From DATKEH01 sp035546355 (lineage in GTDB: Bacteria; Acidobacteriota; Thermoanaerobaculia; Multivoradales; JAIOJS01): 27,920 bases of DNA. Positions 14,652 through 23,641 of this stretch are shown in pieces. Position 1 is the stretch's first letter, and every line of letters begins with the position of its first letter. The position numbers and the translations under genes were made by a program. The notes under the pieces are model-generated. The model was not told the DNA's origin, searched no databases, and worked only from the letters and a program-made list of their open reading frames with translations. The DNA lies in assembly GCA_035546355.1 (NCBI GenBank), contig DATKEH010000239.1, positions 1-27,920 on the forward strand. Reading direction: 5' to 3'.

Positions 14652-15641
14652 TCAGAGCGGGATGCCGCGGCGCAGGAACCACTGCTCCACCTGCCGCCGG
14701 GGGACCGTGCGCCGCCCCTGGATGGCGCGGCGGCGGGCGAGCAGCTCGGCCCGGTGGCGCCACAGCCAGGCGTAGGCGGGGAGCGAGGTGCGCTCCCGCG
14801 CCAGCACCCACGACAGCGCGGCGAGGTCGCGGGCGAGGGTGAAGGGGAGCGTCCACAGCAGGTTGCCGAGCGACTGATGGTAGAGGCGCAGCAGGTAGCG
14901 ATTCTTGAGCGAGTGGAAGTTCACCGCCGCCGGCAGCGCCGTGCGGCGCTCGGGGAGGACGGCGCGGCGGTGCTCGCAGCGGGCGTCGGGCTCGTACAGC
15001 ACCTCCCAGCCGCGCTCGCGCAGCCGGAAGCACAGCTCGGCGTCCTCGCGGAAGGAGTGGAAGCGGCGATCGAACACCTCGCCCCCCAGCGCCACGTCGG
15101 CGAGGGCCCGGCGGCGGAACAGCGAGGCCGCGCCGGTCGCCCCGAAGACCCGTTCCGGGCGCGCCAGCTGGGCGCGATCGACCTCACCCGAGCCGCGGTC
15201 GAGGTGGCGCCAGGCCGCCGTGAGCCGCATGCCGCAGGCGTCGAGGCGCCGCGGCGGGCCGCCGGGGCGAAGCAGCCGCCCCGTGACTCCGCCGACCCGC
15301 AGCCGCGGATGGCTGCCGGCGCGGGCCAGCAGCCGCGCCACGTAGTCGGCGTCGGGGCGGGCGTCGGCGTTGAGCAGCAGCACCCAGGCGGCGCGGCTGC
15401 GGGCGATCGCCACGTTCATGCCGCCGGCGAAGCCGCGGTTGTCGGACAGCGGCACCACCTCGCCGGAGATTCCCTCGGGCCAGGCCCGCCGCGCCGCCTC
15501 CGCGGAGCCGTCCTGGCTGGCGCAATCGACCACCACCAGCTCGGCGGGGGCCGGGCGCAGGGCGGCGATCGCGGCGAAGCACGCGGGCAGGTCCGGCACC
15601 GCCTGATGGGTGACGACGAGGACCGCGTACGGTTCGCTCAC
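14652..15641 (-). CDS. GT2 family glycosyltransferase
   Basis: 329 residues. A GT-A fold: YAVLVVTHQAVPDLPACF at the start, LVVVDCASQDGSAE (nucleotide binding), SDNRGFAGGMNVAIARS, WVLLLNADARPD (the DxD-like metal site), GATGAASLFRRRAL, and FDRRFHSFREDAELCFRLRERGW, the acceptor/catalytic region with EDAE. The C-terminal part (about 230-329) is basic with amphipathic or membrane-facing helices, common in WbbL/RfbF-like rhamnosyltransferases. The GTG start overlaps the preceding gene's stop (GTGA). Donor and acceptor sugars cannot be assigned. Confidence 0.88.
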   Translation of the reverse strand: MSEPYAVLVVTHQAVPDLPACFAAIAALRPAPAELVVVDCASQDGSAEAARRAWPEGISGEVVPLSDNRGFAGGMNVAIARSRAAWVLLLNADARPDADYVARLLARAGSHPRLRVGGVTGRLLRPGGPPRRLDACGMRLTAAWRHLDRGSGEVDRAQLARPERVFGATGAASLFRRRALADVALGGEVFDRRFHSFREDAELCFRLRERGWEVLYEPDARCEHRRAVLPERRTALPAAVNFHSLKNRYLLRLYHQSLGNLLWTLPFTLARDLAALSWVLARERTSLPAYAWLWRHRAELLARRRAIQGRRTVPRRQVEQWFLRRGIPL

Positions 15642-16558
15642 CGCCCTGCCCCGTCCGATCCCTGACCCCGCCCCGTCAGGGCCTCACGGCCCAGCGTCAG
15701 GAGGGCGGCGGCGGCCTGCCGGCGGCTGGCGGCGCGCCGGGGCCGGCGCAGCGGCAGCAGCGCCAGCCGCAGGGCGCTCCCCTTCACCAGCAGGGCGCGG
15801 GCGGCGGCGGCCCAGCCGCGGCCGTGGTGCCGGCGCAGGTAGCGGCGCAGGTTGCGGTGGTAGGCGGCGAGGAAGGGCCCGTAGCCGAGCGTGCTCACGG
15901 TGGCGCCGGCGCTGTGGCGGAAGGTGGCGTCGGGCCAGTAGAGGATCGGCGCCGCGCCGTCGCGCAGGCGGCGGGCCAGATCGACGTCCTCGAACCAGGC
16001 GGGGTGGAAGCGGGGGTCGAGGCCCGCCACCGCCTCCCAGGCCGTGCGCCGCAGCGCCAGTGCGGCGGCCGCGGGCTGCTCCACCGGCGATGCCGCGGCC
16101 GGCTCGACCTCCGGGCCCCGCACCGGGTCGAGGAACAGGGTCTGGGCGAGCAGCTGCCCGGGGCGCGGCAGCGGGCGGAGCTGCCAGCGGTGCTGCGGCG
16201 CGCCGTCTGGGCCGAGCAGACGCGGCGCCAGGCCGGCCGCCTCGGGGTGGCGGGCGAACCCCTGCAGGAGCGCCTCCAGGGCTCCCGGCTCGGGGCGGGC
16301 GTCGGGGTTGAGGATCAGCAGCAGCTCGGCTTCCGCACGGGCGACGCCGGCGTTCGCCCCCCCCGCGAAGCCGAGGTTGGTGGTCGCCGCCACCAGCCGC
16401 CGCCCTTGCCCCGCGATCGGTGGCAGGACGCGCGAGCCGTTGTCGACCACCACCACCTCGAAGCGGGGGTCTGCGGGGACGGCGGCCAGCAGCTCGCCGA
16501 GGTGCCCCTCGTCGTACCAGTGCACGACCACCAGCGACAGCTCGGGGCGGGCGCTCAC
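15638..16558 (-). CDS. GT2 family glycosyltransferase
   Basis: 306 residues from the GTG that overlaps the upstream stop as GTGA; the open frame continues upstream only as a shadow of the neighbour. Domain order: LSLVVVHWYDEGHLGELLAAV, FEVVVVDNGSR, NLGFAGGANAGVARA, LLLILNPDARPEPGAL (metal site), a variable region, then FHPAWFEDVDLARRLRDG with the EDVDL catalytic/acceptor motif. Basic C-terminal tail. It resembles its two GT2 neighbours (same GFAGG and ED-x-(D/E)L layout), suggesting old gene duplication, though identity is limited by eye. Cytoplasmic addition of a sugar to a lipid-linked glycan is inferred. Confidence 0.88.
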   Translation of the reverse strand: MSARPELSLVVVHWYDEGHLGELLAAVPADPRFEVVVVDNGSRVLPPIAGQGRRLVAATTNLGFAGGANAGVARAEAELLLILNPDARPEPGALEALLQGFARHPEAAGLAPRLLGPDGAPQHRWQLRPLPRPGQLLAQTLFLDPVRGPEVEPAAASPVEQPAAAALALRRTAWEAVAGLDPRFHPAWFEDVDLARRLRDGAAPILYWPDATFRHSAGATVSTLGYGPFLAAYHRNLRRYLRRHHGRGWAAAARALLVKGSALRLALLPLRRPRRAASRRQAAAALLTLGREALTGRGQGSDGAGR

Positions 16559-17496
16559 CGCGGGCTCCGGAAGCGGCGCAGCTCGGCGAGCGCCGGCCGG
16601 GGCGGGCCGCGGCGCGCGTACCTCGGCAGCAGCCGCAGCGCCCGGCTCCAGCCGGCGAGGATCGAGCCGAGGAGCCGCGGATGGCGCAGGCCGTCGCCGA
16701 CGTCGCGCAGGGCGATCCACGGCCAGCGCGGCCAGAACGCCCGGCCCAGCAGCCGCGCCAGCACCAGGTGGCGGTTGCCGTAGAGCAGCGGCAGCCGCGC
16801 GGCGCCGAGGGCCTCGGCGCTGCCGCCGCCGGCGTGGCGGACGCGGGAGGCGGGGACCACGGCCGCGCCCCAGCCGCCGCCACGCAGCCGCACGGCGAGC
16901 TCGACGTCCTCGTAGTAGGTGTCGAGGGCGGCGTCGAAGGGAGCGTCGGCGGCGCCGACGGCGGCGAGGGCGCTGCGGCGGTAGAGGGCGGCGGTGGCGG
17001 ACACCCCGAACACCTCCCGCGGCGCGGCGGTGGGATCGGGGGCGGGCCCCCCGCGGCCGAGCTGCACCGCCTGCCACCAGCGGTTCCAGGCCAGGCCGCA
17101 GCCCTCCGCCAGCTGCGGGCGATCGGCGTCGAGGCTCGCTCCCTGCACGGCCGCCGCCCGCGGCGTGGCGGCGAGGTGGGCCAGCAGGGGGGGCAGCCAG
17201 CCCGGCTCCGGTACGGCGTCGTCGTTGACCAGCGCCAGCAGCGGCCGGCGGCTGGCGGCGGCGCCGGCGTTGGCCGCGGCCGCGAACCCGGCTCGCCGCG
17301 GCAGCGCGACGACGCGGTCGACGAGGTCGCGTACCGCCTGCGGCAGCCCCCCCGGCGGCTGCTCGACGACCACCAGCTCGAGAGCGCCTCCCCCCTCGCG
17401 GCGCAGCGCCGCCACGCAGTCGGCCAGCCACGGGCTGGTGCCGAGCGTCGGCACCACCGCCGTCACCTCGCCGGCATCGCCGGCCACGGCGCTCAC
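16555..17496 (-). CDS. GT2 family glycosyltransferase
   Basis: 313 residues; GTG start in a GTGA overlap with the GT-C gene. Motifs: VTAVVPTLGTSPWLADCVAAL, LELVVVEQPPGG where VVVD is usual, RRAGFAAAANAGAAASR, LLALVNDDAVPEPGW (metal site), FGVSATAALYRRSAL, and FDAALDTYYEDVELAVRLRGGGW with the EDVEL motif. The C-terminal third is hydrophobic and basic, likely membrane-peripheral. The replacement of the second-strand aspartate by glutamate is a small departure from the other two GT2 proteins here. It belongs to the same coupled operon. Confidence 0.87.
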   Translation of the reverse strand: MSAVAGDAGEVTAVVPTLGTSPWLADCVAALRREGGGALELVVVEQPPGGLPQAVRDLVDRVVALPRRAGFAAAANAGAAASRRPLLALVNDDAVPEPGWLPPLLAHLAATPRAAAVQGASLDADRPQLAEGCGLAWNRWWQAVQLGRGGPAPDPTAAPREVFGVSATAALYRRSALAAVGAADAPFDAALDTYYEDVELAVRLRGGGWGAAVVPASRVRHAGGGSAEALGAARLPLLYGNRHLVLARLLGRAFWPRWPWIALRDVGDGLRHPRLLGSILAGWSRALRLLPRYARRGPPRPALAELRRFRSPR

Positions 17497-19655
17497 TGCC
17501 AGTCGACCTCCAGCCGATCGATGAGCAGCCCGTTGCGCCCCTCGGCGCTAGGCGGCTCGCTCAGGGCCAGCACCAGGGGAACCCCGGGCTGCCAGGGGAA
17601 CGGCCCGAAGCGCACCCGCTGCCAGCCGCTGTCGGACGTGGGCTGCCAGTGGGCCAGGGGCTGCTGGCCGGCGCGCACCGTCAGGGTGGGGATGCGCGGC
17701 TCGTTCTCGAAGAAGTCCAGCAGCAGGGTGAGGACCGCCTCGCCCTCTCCCGGCACCAGCGGCACCACCAGCCGGTCGCCCTCGGCCAGCACCCAACCCT
17801 GGCGGAAGCGCAGCCGGTCCTCGGTCCAGGTCGGCGGGTGGAGCTGGCCGCCGAGCGTGCCCACCCAGGGATCCTCCGGCTCCACCACCCGGGTCGGCAC
17901 GTGGCTGGCGGCCCACACGCCGCCGGCGACCGCGGCCAGGGCCGCGGCCAGGCCGAGATGCGGCGCCCACGCCAGCCGCCGTCGCGGCCGCCACCACAGG
18001 GCGATGGCCAGGGCCGAGGCCGCCGCCGGCACCAGCCAGCTGGCGGCGCGCGGCCGGATGGAGCTGGGGACGAAGCGCGCGATGTCGGCCCGCAGCTCGC
18101 GGCCGAGGTGATCGAGCAGGTGGCTGCCGCCGTCGGCGAGGTCGTAGGTCCAGCCGGGCACGGCGAGCCACAGCAGGGCGAGCGCCACGGTCGGCGCGGC
18201 GAGGGCAGCGGCCAGCAGGCGGGCGCCGCCGCGGCGCCGTTCGGCCAACAGCGGCGCCAGCGCCAGGGCCAGCAGGGGGAGGGCCACCAGCCCGTAACGG
18301 AACGGTGGCGACCAGCCGCCGTACCACTCGCGGCGCGAGGCCACCAGCAGCATGTAGGGCCCCACGCCCACCGCCAGATGGGCCAACAACCGGTGCCGCC
18401 GCGCCGCCAGCAGCGCCAGGGCCGGCACCACCAGCAGCCATATCGGCGCCGTGGGCACCAGGCCGAAGGCGGCGTCGAACAGCAGCCCGGAGGCGCCGAG
18501 CAGGTAGTCCTGAAGACCCCTGTCCTGTGGGGCGAGGTCGTGCAGCGAGTAGGTCTTCAAGGCGTTGCCGTAGAGCTGATGGTTGAACAGCAGGATGCCG
18601 CCGACCAGCAGCGCCACCCCGGCGGCAGCCGCCGCCAGCAGGCGTCGTCGGCTGCCGCCGTACCACCAGGCGAGCAGGGCGAGAGGTGCGGCCAGGGCGG
18701 CGAAGCGCAGCTTGAGCAGCGGCAGCAGGGCGATGGCGGCGAGGGCCGTCCACCAGCGCCGGCGGCCGCCTCCCGCGTCCAGCATGGCGTCCAGGGCCAC
18801 CACCACCAGCAGCGCGGCCGGCACCTCGACCCACACCTGGTGGGAGTAGAGGAGCAGCGGCGGCGCCAGGGCGAAGAGCCCCCAGGCGAGGAGCACCTCG
18901 CCGGGCGAGCGGGCGGCATAGTGGCGGGCGAGTCGCAGCGTCCACCAGGCGAGCAGCGCGGTGAGCGCCGCCATCACCAGGTACGCCCCCGACGCCCCCG
19001 CCAGCCGGTAGGGGAGCGCCAGCACCAGGGGCAGCAGCACGTTGTGTCGTGAGTAGGTCTCACCGTCCGGGCCCACCGGGTCGCCGAGCTGCGGCTCGAG
19101 CGCCCGCGGCATGAAGCGCAGCGACTCGCCGGCGGCGTAGTCGTCACCGAGCCGGGCGTCGCCGTCGTAGGCCAGGCTGTGCGCCACCAGCAGGTAGTAG
19201 GGCTCGTCGCCGTCGGGCGGGCGACGCGAGGTGCTCCACGGCAGGATGGCCAGGTAGACCAGCAGGGGGAGCCAGAGGAATGCCGCCGGCGGCCGCCGGC
19301 CGAGCGCCGGCCCCAGCGACGGGCGCAGGGCGAGCAGCAGGCGAAAGGCGTGGTGGCCGACGAGCAGGAACCAGCCGGCGGCCAGCACCTCCTCGGCGTA
19401 GGGCAGGCCGAGGGTGTCGCGGCGCGCCACCAGCAGCAGCCAGGTCGCCAGCAGGATGCCCTCGACCGCCAGCCGCTGGGGCGAGACCCTGCCGCCGTGG
19501 CTCGCCGCCCAGCGCCCCAGCTGCCACAGCCCGGCCGCCACCAGGGGCACCAGGGCGACGGTGCCGGCGAGGGGATCGGCGGCTTCCAGCGCGAGCAGGC
19601 GCGCCAGCCCGGGGCCGGCCAGGGCAGCGACGGCGAGCGCCAGCGCCGCCCTCAC
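17493..19655 (-). CDS. GT-C type membrane glycosyltransferase with C-terminal beta domain
   Basis: About 720 residues from GTG 19655, which overlaps the preceding stop (GTGA); the longer open frame upstream is a shadow. At least 12 hydrophobic segments are visible. The first large outside loop contains PPDGDEPYYLLVAHSLAYDGD, the acidic DxDE-type motif of polyprenyl-phosphate-sugar-dependent GT-C enzymes (ArnT/PMT/mannosyltransferase-like). LYSHQVWVEVPAALLV and REWYGGWSPPFRYG are typical later motifs. The last 145 residues (from about VVEPEDPWVG) are soluble, strand-rich and likely periplasmic. It probably transfers a sugar from a lipid donor outside the membrane, but substrate is unknown. Confidence 0.75.
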   Translation of the reverse strand: MRAALALAVAALAGPGLARLLALEAADPLAGTVALVPLVAAGLWQLGRWAASHGGRVSPQRLAVEGILLATWLLLVARRDTLGLPYAEEVLAAGWFLLVGHHAFRLLLALRPSLGPALGRRPPAAFLWLPLLVYLAILPWSTSRRPPDGDEPYYLLVAHSLAYDGDARLGDDYAAGESLRFMPRALEPQLGDPVGPDGETYSRHNVLLPLVLALPYRLAGASGAYLVMAALTALLAWWTLRLARHYAARSPGEVLLAWGLFALAPPLLLYSHQVWVEVPAALLVVVALDAMLDAGGGRRRWWTALAAIALLPLLKLRFAALAAPLALLAWWYGGSRRRLLAAAAAGVALLVGGILLFNHQLYGNALKTYSLHDLAPQDRGLQDYLLGASGLLFDAAFGLVPTAPIWLLVVPALALLAARRHRLLAHLAVGVGPYMLLVASRREWYGGWSPPFRYGLVALPLLALALAPLLAERRRGGARLLAAALAAPTVALALLWLAVPGWTYDLADGGSHLLDHLGRELRADIARFVPSSIRPRAASWLVPAAASALAIALWWRPRRRLAWAPHLGLAAALAAVAGGVWAASHVPTRVVEPEDPWVGTLGGQLHPPTWTEDRLRFRQGWVLAEGDRLVVPLVPGEGEAVLTLLLDFFENEPRIPTLTVRAGQQPLAHWQPTSDSGWQRVRFGPFPWQPGVPLVLALSEPPSAEGRNGLLIDRLEVDWQ

Positions 19656-21454
19656 GGCGCCACCTCCAGCGAGGTCACCGTGAGCTGCACCTCGGGCGGC
19701 AGCCGGGGATGACGCTCCAGGCGGATGCGCACCACTCCCACCGGGGGTGCGAACCGCCACTCGGCGCGGTAGCGCTGGGCGAAGAACTCCCCCGACGGCG
19801 GTACCCAGGAGACCCACGGAGGAGGGGCGGCGACGGCCGCCTGGTCGGGGCGCCGGGCCGCCCACTCCCCGGTCTCCTCACCGGCGCGCAGCGGCAGCCG
19901 CGCCCCTGCCCCGTCCGGCGCCGCCAGCACCAGGTGGGCCAGCGGCGTCCCCGGGGCGAGAGCGCCGGCGTGGGAGGCGAGCGAGCCGATCGTCACCGCC
20001 CGCACCGTCGCACCCTCCCACGGCGCCTCCCAGGTCGGCCCCTCGGCGTCGAGCCGGATCGTCGTCCCGTCGAGTAGCGACACCGAGCGGGGGGGCAGCA
20101 GCGCCCACCCCACCACCACCGCGGCGGCCAGGGCGACCGCCGCCACACGCCACCGCCAGCCGGCGGACCAGGCGCGGCAGGCCCACGCTGCGGCCGCCGT
20201 CACAGCCAGGGCTGCGAGGATCGGCGCCCCCTCGGTGGGCAGGCCGAGGAGCCCGGAGGGGAGTGCCGCGGGGTGGGGTCGTAACCAGGGGTAGGCGGCG
20301 AGCAGCAGGGCCGGCGTCAGCAGGATGGCGCTCCAGGAGAACTGGGCCTGCCGCGGCCAACCGCGGCGCAACCCCAGGAGCAGCACGGCGAGCCCGGCCA
20401 CCAGGCCGTCGCCCGCCGGCAGCAGCAGGCCACCGGCGCCGGCCAGCGCCACCCCACAGAGCAGCGCCGGCAGCGGCAGGGCCCGGGGCAGCAGGGCGAC
20501 CGGCAGCACCCAGGGCACCATCCACAGCGTTCGCAGGGTGTTCTCGGGGTGCGGCGCCACCAGGCCGAGCAGCAGGGCGAGGGCGGCCGCTCCGAGCGCC
20601 GCCGGGGTGCCCAACCCCAGGCCGGCGGCGGCCGCCAGGCCGAGGAGCGTGGCGCGAGCACGCAGGGCGGTCAAGGCCAGCAGCAGTGCCGCGGCGACGG
20701 CGATCCGCAGCCACTCGCGGGCACCGCGCGGGCGCCTCCAGGCGGCCGCGATCTCCGCCGCCGCGGCGAGGGCCAGCAGCGGCACGACGCCGGTGGCGGT
20801 GAAGCTGCCGCCGGCGAGCAGCGGGGCGGAGCCGAGCAGCAGCACTGCCGACGGCGGGAACCGCCGGCGCAGCGCCAGCAGCGCCAGCGCCGCGCCCAGC
20901 GGCGGCAGGGTCAATCGCGCCAGCTGGTGGAGGTCGAGCTGGGCGGGGAGCAGCTCGGAGGCGCGCAGCAGCGCCTGCAGCCCCAGCGCCGCCGCCGCCA
21001 TCCACGGCGCCTCGCGGAGGAGTGCCGCCCAGCCCACCGATCCGCTGGCATCGGACGGCCCCCTGTCCGCCGTCGGCAGGGGAGATGGGTGGGGCGGGGC
21101 GTCGCGCAGCACCCGTCGCAGGCGCCGCCCCAGCGCCACCACCAGCACTCCCGCCGCCACCGCCAGCAGCGCCGCGCCGCGCTGCGGCCCCGCCGGCAGG
21201 GCGTACAGCGCCGTCGCCGCCACCACCGCCCCCCACCCCGCCTCCCGCGCCGGTGGCGGTGCCGTCACCGCCGCCGCGAGCAGGGGCACGCCAGCGGCCA
21301 GCAGCAGGTACCAGGTCTCCGCAGCCGGCTCGGGCGGCTGGCCGTACGCCAGCGCCGCGCCCGCCAGCGCAAAGCCCAATGGGGGCAGCCAGGCGCCTGG
21401 GGCGTGGATGCGGGCGCCCCCGTTGCGGCGGAGCAGGTTTGCGCGGCGGGTCAT
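19652..21454 (-). CDS. multispanning membrane protein of unknown function
   Basis: 600 residues, not recognised with certainty. About 400 residues are alternating alanine/leucine-rich membrane segments (roughly 14 by eye), broken by a cytoplasmic or periplasmic linker near residues 110-145. The final ~140 residues after the last span are soluble and strand-rich, with LLDGTTIRLDAEGPTW, LPLRAGEETGEWAARRPDQ and VVRIRLERHPRLPPEVQLTVTSL. The LRAGxETxEWAxxRPD segment is like soluble domains I associate with other large membrane proteins of Acidobacteria. Position as first gene of the glycan operon allows a Wzy-like polymerase, a ligase or a GT-C relative; no catalytic motif stands out. Confidence 0.6.
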   Translation of the reverse strand: MTRRANLLRRNGGARIHAPGAWLPPLGFALAGAALAYGQPPEPAAETWYLLLAAGVPLLAAAVTAPPPAREAGWGAVVAATALYALPAGPQRGAALLAVAAGVLVVALGRRLRRVLRDAPPHPSPLPTADRGPSDASGSVGWAALLREAPWMAAAALGLQALLRASELLPAQLDLHQLARLTLPPLGAALALLALRRRFPPSAVLLLGSAPLLAGGSFTATGVVPLLALAAAAEIAAAWRRPRGAREWLRIAVAAALLLALTALRARATLLGLAAAAGLGLGTPAALGAAALALLLGLVAPHPENTLRTLWMVPWVLPVALLPRALPLPALLCGVALAGAGGLLLPAGDGLVAGLAVLLLGLRRGWPRQAQFSWSAILLTPALLLAAYPWLRPHPAALPSGLLGLPTEGAPILAALAVTAAAAWACRAWSAGWRWRVAAVALAAAVVVGWALLPPRSVSLLDGTTIRLDAEGPTWEAPWEGATVRAVTIGSLASHAGALAPGTPLAHLVLAAPDGAGARLPLRAGEETGEWAARRPDQAAVAAPPPWVSWVPPSGEFFAQRYRAEWRFAPPVGVVRIRLERHPRLPPEVQLTVTSLEVAP

Positions 21455-21476
21455 CGGATACGGGGGTGCCGCGGCG

Positions 21477-21482
21477 ATGATA
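21477..21482 (-). promoter_or_regulatory. possible -10 box of the glycan operon
   Basis: TATCAT on the minus strand (5/6 match to TATAAT) lies 22 bases upstream of the ATG at 21454; no good -35. It is in the 72-base divergent gap shared with serS. Confidence 0.3.
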
Positions 21483-21510
21483 TCCCCAGGGGGAGCGCGT
21501 CCGCGGCTGG

Positions 21511-21516
21511 GATAAG
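21511..21516 (+). promoter_or_regulatory. possible -10 box of serS
   Basis: GATAAG (4/6) ends 10 bases before the serS ATG, so the transcript would have a leader of only a few bases. The surrounding sequence is GC-rich and no ribosome binding site is visible. Confidence 0.3.
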
Positions 21517-21526
21517 CTGGCTGCCG

Positions 21527-22813
<1,287 letters not shown>

Positions 22814-22870
22814 TTTCTTCTTCGAAGCCTGGAAAAACCTACAAGGCGTCAGCGGCCGCGGCGTCGAGGG

Positions 22871-22909
22871 TAGGATCGGGGCTCCCGCGGGCGGATGGGC
22901 CGCCCGCGG
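22871..22909 (+). promoter_or_regulatory. promoter and 5'-end hairpin of the DUF2911 gene
   Basis: A -10-like TAGGAT (22871-22876) is followed by a perfect 10-bp inverted repeat, CCGCGGGCGG (22885-22894) and CCGCCCGCGG (22900-22909), with a 5-base loop. If transcription begins near 22883, the hairpin is at the extreme 5' end of the mRNA, leaving the ribosome binding site AGGAG (22917-22921) free. Confidence 0.45.
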
Positions 22910-22927
22910 CCGCGACAGGAGATCTCC

Positions 22928-23455
22928 GTGAAGAACAGGACCCTCGCTGCAATGACCGCGATCGCCGCCCTCGCCGTCGCCCTGCCGCTGGCCGCCGAGC
23001 GCGGCGACGACAGCAAGCGCAAGAGCAAGAACGGCCGTCTCGAGGCCACCATCGACGGCGTCGAGACCGTCGTCGAGTACGGCCGGCCGAAGGTGCAGGG
23101 GAGGACGATCTGGGGCGGTCTGGTGCCCTACGGCCAGGTGTGGCGCACCGGCGCCGACGAGGCAACCACCGTGAGCTTCGCCGCTCCCGTCCTCGTCGAG
23201 GGGGAGGAGCTGCCGGCCGGCACCTACGCGCTCTTCACCATCCCCAACGAGGACGCCTGGACGGTGATCTTCCACCGCCAGGCGAAGCAGTGGGGTGCCT
23301 ACAAGTACGACGCCGCACAGGACGCGCTGCGCGTCGAGGTCACCCCCGAGCCCGCCGAGGCCACCGAGGAGCTGACCTTCGCCGCCGAGGACGCCGGGCT
23401 GGTGCTGCGCTGGGCCGAGCTGGCGGTGCCGATCGGCGTCCGCGCCAAGGCCTGA
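22928..23455 (+). CDS. secreted DUF2911 protein
   Basis: 175 residues from GTG 22928, which has AGGAG six bases upstream; an ATG further upstream lies in the hairpin loop and is unlikely. A signal peptide (KNRTLAAMTAIAALAVALPLAA) is followed by a charged stretch. The DUF2911 domain then runs from about residue 38: VEYGRPKVQGRTIWGGLVPYGQVWRTGADEATTV, LPAGTYALFTIP, WTVIFHRQAKQWGAYKYD, DALRVEVTP. All of these are family hallmarks. Function unknown; family members are secreted beta-rich proteins common in Bacteroidota and Acidobacteriota. It stands alone between serS and a palindromic repeat pair. Confidence 0.88.
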   Translation: MKNRTLAAMTAIAALAVALPLAAERGDDSKRKSKNGRLEATIDGVETVVEYGRPKVQGRTIWGGLVPYGQVWRTGADEATTVSFAAPVLVEGEELPAGTYALFTIPNEDAWTVIFHRQAKQWGAYKYDAAQDALRVEVTPEPAEATEELTFAAEDAGLVLRWAELAVPIGVRAKA

Positions 23456-23480
23456 GCCCCGGCGTTCCGCGCGCCTCGGC

Positions 23481-23556
23481 GTCGCAGGGGGCCGGGTCCG
23501 CGCCGGCCCGATCGGCGCCCGTGCGGGTCGTAGGGGCCGGCCTCCGCGCCGGCCCG
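23481..23556. repeat. two diverged palindromic repeat copies
   Basis: Two copies of the same family as at 11866 and 26087. The first (23481-23510) pairs GGGCCGG with CCGGCCC across a 7-base loop. The second (23527-23556) begins GGTCGTAGGGG and pairs GGGCCGGC (23534-23541) with GCCGGCCC (23548-23555) across a 6-base loop. Compared with the GGGCGGGC/GCCCGCCC copies, a stem position is changed on both sides so pairing is kept. They lie between the DUF2911 gene and the beta-lactamase-like gene and may terminate the former. Confidence 0.75.
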
Positions 23557-23607
23557 GGGTGGTGGCGCCCTGTCCCCGTCTACGCGCAGAGGGCCGGGGG
23601 GAGGGGT

Positions 23608-23635
23608 TTGACGGGCTCGCAGCCTGGTGTACCAT
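23608..23635 (+). promoter_or_regulatory. promoter abutting the serine hydrolase start codon
   Basis: TTGACG (23608-23613, 5/6) and TACCAT (23630-23635, 4/6) are 16 bases apart. The expected transcription start falls at about 23642, which is the ATG itself, and there is no ribosome binding site: a probable leaderless mRNA. Confidence 0.5.
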
Positions 23636-23641
23636 CCGGGT

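Noticed and set aside
16559..17431. N-terminal extension of the middle GT2 protein
   Set aside because: The frame is arginine/alanine-rich noise antiparallel in phase to the neighbouring GT2 gene; the GTGA start fits the operon pattern.
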